Shown here in pieces: positions 35,341 through 38,975 of a stretch of 38,975 nucleotides of DNA. Position 1 is the stretch's first letter, and every line of letters starts with the position of its first letter. The stretch is from an uncultured Cyclobacteriaceae bacterium (GTDB lineage: Bacteria; Bacteroidota; Bacteroidia; Cytophagales; Cyclobacteriaceae). The stretch covers positions 1-38,975 of the forward strand of contig CAJQKV010000051.1 of the NCBI GenBank assembly GCA_905479015.1. Direction: 5' to 3'. A program made the translations under genes and the position numbers. Below the pieces are notes generated by a model. The model was not told the origin of the DNA. It did no database searches and was given only the letters and a program-made list of their open reading frames with translations.

Positions 35341-36465
35341 CTATTGATAACTCATTTTTTTCCACCAAGACTCAATGGGTCCCTGATCTTTTCTTTTCAA
35401 CCATAAATAACTGAGAAAAGACTGAAAAAGAAAAAAAGAAAATGCAATCAGATAAGTTTCGGCTAGGGATATTTTACCAAATAACTGAAACATATTAGTA
35501 CAATGATAAAATACAACAAGATAAAATACGGATTGAAAAATATAGTTCGATAAGGCTGTTTTGCCTACATATTTAAACCACTCCAACATTTTATTAAATA
35601 TCCCTTTTTGATATAATCTTATAAAAAGAGCTAAATAACCCAAACTCTGTAAAATCATACCTGCTGCCAATACAAAGGGGACCCATAACATTGGAACATC
35701 CAAATCAATAGCACCTGTGGTCACCTGATGAAAAAAGTAGCTGCAGAGGACCCCAACAGAAAAGCCTAAAATGATGAATATATTTGTTAATTTTTTTAAT
35801 CGTTCAGGGAGGCTGAAAAAGTCCAATTTTCCCAAAATCAACCCAATCAGCATATTACCAAAAGTATAAAAAAGTGTAATTGGCATATCATTTAAGAAAT
35901 TCACCCAAGGAGCCATGATGAAATTTACCTTCAAATATTCTAAATATGAGTTTGTTGTTGGCCATATGAGTGCCAATCCATAATCATACACCCGCCATTC
36001 TAAAGCACTATTGCCAATAAATACGATTCCAGTTAAAAAAACATTAAAAATAAGAGCAAGAATCACTAGTTTTTTTATAGACCAGTTCCTTATTAAAAGT
36101 AGAAAGAGCCCTCCAAAGGCATAAGACATGATGATATCCCCATCCCATAAGAGAAAACAATGTATGGTTCCAATTAAAAATAATAAGGACATTCTCTTAA
36201 TAAAGTATTTTCTAAAATTTATGCCTGTTTTTTCAGCGCGAGACATTTGAATATAGAACCCGAAACCAAAAAGGATAGAGAATAGGGTGATAAACTTTTT
36301 AGAGATCAATAGATCCAATAAAAAGGTTAAAGATTCATCAAAGATTCCCGCAACGGGGGGATCTCCACCATAAGGAATATTAGCAAATAACACGCCCAGA
36401 AGGGCAAAGCCTCTCAAGGAATCTACAACTTCAATCCTGGATGTTATTGGTTTAAATGGTTGCAT
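35341..36465 (-). CDS. DUF418 / YeiB-like membrane protein
   Basis: A 374-residue protein with about ten membrane helices. The start has the family signature RIEVVDSLRGFALLGVLFAN, and the C-terminal DUF418 region follows WFKYVGKTALSNYIFQS. The family is a distant relative of acyltransferase-3 membrane proteins, and its function is not established; a role in transferring acyl or other groups across the membrane is inferred. It is alone, 177 nt after the tRNA terminator, with no partner gene. Confidence 0.85.
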   Translation of the reverse strand: MQPFKPITSRIEVVDSLRGFALLGVLFANIPYGGDPPVAGIFDESLTFLLDLLISKKFITLFSILFGFGFYIQMSRAEKTGINFRKYFIKRMSLLFLIGTIHCFLLWDGDIIMSYAFGGLFLLLIRNWSIKKLVILALIFNVFLTGIVFIGNSALEWRVYDYGLALIWPTTNSYLEYLKVNFIMAPWVNFLNDMPITLFYTFGNMLIGLILGKLDFFSLPERLKKLTNIFIILGFSVGVLCSYFFHQVTTGAIDLDVPMLWVPFVLAAGMILQSLGYLALFIRLYQKGIFNKMLEWFKYVGKTALSNYIFQSVFYLVVFYHCTNMFQLFGKISLAETYLIAFSFFLFQSFLSYLWLKRKDQGPIESWWKKMSYQ

Positions 36466-36658
36466 TTTGTTTGATAAATTTAGGTTTTATCAGTCATTTA
36501 TCGATGGGTTTATTAAAATTAAATCGAAATTTTTCTAAAGGATTATTTAGTTTCTAATTCAAATATAGGGGTTTGCTCTTATTTGTTTAAATTGTTGTTG
36601 TGTGCGTTTCTAGAGATAGGCTTACCCATCATCTATTTCAAAATATATTAAAAATTAC

Positions 36659-37408
36659 ATGAATGTAATAATTTTAAATACTTATGAAGAATTGAGTACT
36701 GCTGCAACGAAAGTCTTGATTGATTCGATAAAAGCAACGCCAAACCCATTGGTTTGTGTGGCATCGGGAGATTCTCCCAAAGGGCTGTATAAGCATTTGG
36801 TAACGAGTGTCGAAAAAAACAGCTTAGATACAGCGGATTGGCATTTTTTGGGCTTAGATGAATGGATAGGTTTAAATGGCCAAGATATAGGCAGTTGTAG
36901 GTATCATTTGGATCAAGATCTTTTCCATCCCTTAGGTGTGCCTGATGAACAGATATGTTTTTTTGATGGTCGATCGGTTGATGTGTTTGCCGAATGTCTC
37001 ATTAATGAGATGTATATCAAAAAGCAAGGAGGTATTGACGTAGCTATTTTGGGTCTAGGTCTCAATGGTCATATTGGCATGAATGAACCATTTACCCCTG
37101 TAGATTCACGAAGTCAAATGGTTGATTTAGACCCTTTGACCATACGAATTGGACAAAAGTATTTTGAACAGCCTCAAAAGTTATCTCAAGGGTTGACACT
37201 TGGTTTAGGGACACTCATGGAAGCCAGAAGCATATTGTTGCTGGTTGGGGGTCAAAATAAAGCTTCGATCGTTAAAAAAATGCTCGAAGAAGAGGTTTCT
37301 CTTTCATGTCCTGCAAGTCTCTTGCGTCATCACCCAAATTGTCATATATTTTTAGACCAAGCTGCCGGTTCTTTATTGGATCCTAAAAAAGGCTTTGAAA
37401 ATATTTAA
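36659..37408 (+). CDS. Amino-sugar-6-phosphate isomerase/deaminase, AgaI/NagB-like
   Basis: A 249-residue cytoplasmic enzyme of the NagB family. Aligned with E. coli NagB at a constant offset of five residues, the proton-shuttling residues are Asp67 (FLGLDEWIGL), His138 and Glu143 in GLNGHIGMNEP. The NagB Asp141 is Asn136 here, which is the pattern of AgaI-type galactosamine-6-phosphate isomerases. The likely reaction is deamination and isomerisation of an amino sugar 6-phosphate to a ketose 6-phosphate. A 6-phosphogluconolactonase is less likely given the NxHxxxNEP motif. It faces the FucP-like transporter gene (64-nt gap, convergent), suggesting amino-sugar use. Confidence 0.85.
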   Translation: MNVIILNTYEELSTAATKVLIDSIKATPNPLVCVASGDSPKGLYKHLVTSVEKNSLDTADWHFLGLDEWIGLNGQDIGSCRYHLDQDLFHPLGVPDEQICFFDGRSVDVFAECLINEMYIKKQGGIDVAILGLGLNGHIGMNEPFTPVDSRSQMVDLDPLTIRIGQKYFEQPQKLSQGLTLGLGTLMEARSILLLVGGQNKASIVKKMLEEEVSLSCPASLLRHHPNCHIFLDQAAGSLLDPKKGFENI

Positions 37409-37472
37409 TAGATGGGCGCTTATTTCAGTCTTAACTACCCTTCTCAATCAAGGCTAAAGGGGGGCTGTATAT

Positions 37473-38726
37473 TTATGATCCTTTAGAAAACCAACGTATT
37501 TTTTGATTGGTGATCAGGGGCCTTGCCCAAAAGCCAGTACTTAAAATAAAGGCAAGTGGGATAAATAAAAAGCACATAGCTGACCGAAGTCCGACCGCAT
37601 CTCCTAACCAGCCAATGATGAGGGGTAAGATGGCTCCCCCAATGATTCCCGTGACCAATATTCCTGAAATTGAACCGTGATGGTCAGCAAAGGAATTTAA
37701 TGTCAAAGAAAAAAGAATGGGATACATCACCGATAGAAAGAAACCTGTTAATGGGAAGCAAATCAAAGCGATTTCAGCAGGACCGAAAAGCGCGAGGATC
37801 AGGCAAATCATAGCAAGCCCCGAAAAAGTAATAAGAACCCAGCGACTATCAAAGAGTTTTAAAAGGACAAGCCCAATAATCCCACCCAAGGTCATCAATC
37901 CCCAAAAATCAGAAATGGTGGCTGCCCCCAATACTTTTGGATCAATGCCATGATACACATTAAGGAATTGAGAAATCCAATTGGCAATACCCTGTTCGGC
38001 ACCAACATAGCAAACCATCCCTAAAAAAAACAATTGAATTTGCTTATTTTTAAATAGTTTAATGTGCGTGGCGAGCGCACCTGATTTTTCATTTGATTTA
38101 AGTTTAATTTTAGGAAATTTTGAAAAAGCCAAAATGAGTATCATAAAGAGGCTGATGACAGAAAATAAAAAATACAAGGATATCCAGGGTAACTCTTTGG
38201 GGATCAAAAAGGTGCTTAAATTTTGAAGGAATGGATAATCAGCTGAAAAAAAAGTTTCAGAGGCTAATTGAGTATAAACCAAGGGGCTTAAAAAGGAGGC
38301 AAATCCAAAAACTAATTGGGCAAAAACAGCATACATTGCGAAATGTTCTTCGCCACCAGTGACTCTTAAAAGTGGGTTAATGACTACTTGGAGTACGGCC
38401 ATACCACAACCAATGATGAAGAATGAAAACAAAGCTGTTAGGTAGCTTGGGAGTAGCGCCAATAGGATTGCACCGAAAAATATCACGATGAAGACCGAAA
38501 CGATCAGATGCTTTTCTTTGAATTTAAGGAGCAGCATGCCTGCGGGAATAGACATGACACCATAGGCAATAAAAAAGGCAAATGGGATCAAAGCGACTAA
38601 GGTCAAACTTAGGTTGAAACTTCCGATAATATCAGGCATTAAAGGCCCTATAATATTGGTTATAAAGGAGATGACAAAAAACATCAGTAGAATCAAAAAA
38701 ACAATATAGGGACTTCTAGGCATCAT
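37473..38726 (-). CDS. FucP-like sugar:proton symporter (MFS)
   Basis: A 417-residue major facilitator with 12 helices and the FucP/GluP/NagP features: an N-terminal NIIGPLMPDIIGSFNLS, FFIAYGVMSIPAGMLLLKF, GCGMAVLQVVINPLLRV (about residues 105-122) and CFPLTGFFLSVMYPILFSL (about 324-342). Members carry fucose, glucose, galactose or N-acetylglucosamine with protons across the inner membrane. The sugar is not deducible, but the adjacent AgaI/NagB-like gene favours an amino sugar. A TATATTTG box is found at 38746-38753, 19 nt before the start. A second ATG is directly downstream. Confidence 0.9.
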   Translation of the reverse strand: MMPRSPYIVFLILLMFFVISFITNIIGPLMPDIIGSFNLSLTLVALIPFAFFIAYGVMSIPAGMLLLKFKEKHLIVSVFIVIFFGAILLALLPSYLTALFSFFIIGCGMAVLQVVINPLLRVTGGEEHFAMYAVFAQLVFGFASFLSPLVYTQLASETFFSADYPFLQNLSTFLIPKELPWISLYFLFSVISLFMILILAFSKFPKIKLKSNEKSGALATHIKLFKNKQIQLFFLGMVCYVGAEQGIANWISQFLNVYHGIDPKVLGAATISDFWGLMTLGGIIGLVLLKLFDSRWVLITFSGLAMICLILALFGPAEIALICFPLTGFFLSVMYPILFSLTLNSFADHHGSISGILVTGIIGGAILPLIIGWLGDAVGLRSAMCFLFIPLAFILSTGFWARPLITNQKIRWFSKGS

Positions 38727-38745
38727 GAATATTTTGTATTAAATT

Positions 38746-38753
38746 CAAATATA
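38746..38753 (-). promoter_or_regulatory. -7 box (TATATTTG) of the FucP-like transporter gene
   Basis: Minus-strand TATATTTG matches TAnnTTTG, 19 nt from the ATG at 38726. No -33 TTTG at the usual distance. Confidence 0.45.
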
Positions 38754-38823
38754 ATGATCTTATTATTAAGCCTTACCTTCCTCTATTTTAATGATTTTTT
38801 GATCATTCTACTGTCATGATGCA

Positions 38824-38975
38824 TTATACAAAATTTTTTGTTTTATTGACTTTTAGTTGCCTGAGCGTCCTGATAACACCAAGATCACTTTGCTCTACAA
38901 GACGGATGATCTCCATCTTTTCGTTTTGACTGTAATGCATGTACTTCTTCCTCTTTACTCGGGTGAGCCAATGTT
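38824..38975 (-). pseudogene. Truncated transposase fragment at the right edge
   Basis: A minus-strand frame open from beyond the right edge down to a TAA at 38824-38826. From the ATG at 38938-38940 it reads MHYSQNEKMEIIRLVEQ, then SDLGVIRTLRQLKVNK, a helix-turn-helix block like that of IS3-type transposases of Bacteroidota, where it would continue TTFYxWY. Here the frame instead runs into KTKNFV and stops, so the gene is cut off at this point. Upstream of the ATG the frame stays open to the edge (HWLTRVKRKKY). It appears to be an insertion sequence remnant. The family assignment rests on memory of the N-terminal pattern. Confidence 0.6.

Overview
The window looks like a chromosomal segment of a Bacteroidota bacterium, most likely of the order Cytophagales. 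The clues are several TAnnTTTG promoter boxes close to start codons, start codons that mostly lack a Shine-Dalgarno sequence, a secreted protein ending in the gliding-motility-associated (type IX secretion, type B) C-terminal domain, FucP-type sugar transport, and AT-rich spacers. The genus is inferred only loosely. Most of the window is ordinary core and transport gene content; I see no phage, CRISPR array or island.

Layout, left to right. 246-3722: a ThuA-like protein, a large lipoprotein esterase and an OsmC peroxidase-like protein. 3925-6308: a NagX/HGSNAT-like membrane acyltransferase, divergent from a ROK-family sugar kinase that lacks the family's zinc-binding cysteines. 6345-10485: a Prc/Tsp tail-specific protease and an OPT peptide transporter. 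10490-16548: a tight four-gene minus-strand operon, marR > adaptor > RND pump > TolC, preceded by a perfect 18-bp inverted repeat lying between its predicted promoter boxes. 16831-18909: a sodium-dependent NSS transporter overlapping a 37-codon MetS-like small subunit and followed by a MazG-like NTP pyrophosphohydrolase.

19041-23602: ffh, pdhB convergent with it, an OmpA/TPR lipoprotein with a clear terminator, and a PspC-domain small protein divergent from it. 23596-27982: a minus-strand operon of overlapping or nearly adjacent genes, hisS > type IX cargo protein > YbaB > family 2 glycosyltransferase. 28051-28726: two short plus-strand genes, a Lys/Ala-rich basic protein and a 67-residue conserved-looking protein. 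28723-34679: gltB-gltD glutamate synthase. 35048-35121: a CAT-anticodon tRNA with promoter and terminator. 35341-38726: a DUF418 membrane protein, an AgaI/NagB-like sugar isomerase and a FucP-like sugar transporter. A truncated transposase reading frame runs off the right edge.

Functional threads: amino-sugar handling (NagX-like, ROK, AgaI/NagB-like, FucP-like) at both ends of the window; envelope and secretion functions (Prc, OmpA lipoprotein, SRP Ffh, type IX cargo, glycosyltransferase); nitrogen assimilation (GltBD); and a self-regulated drug/toxin efflux operon. Nothing here is clearly a wholly new system. The most interesting items are the operator palindrome, the overlapping NSS small subunit, the cysteine-less ROK kinase, the hisS/type IX cargo coupling and the two small unknown proteins.
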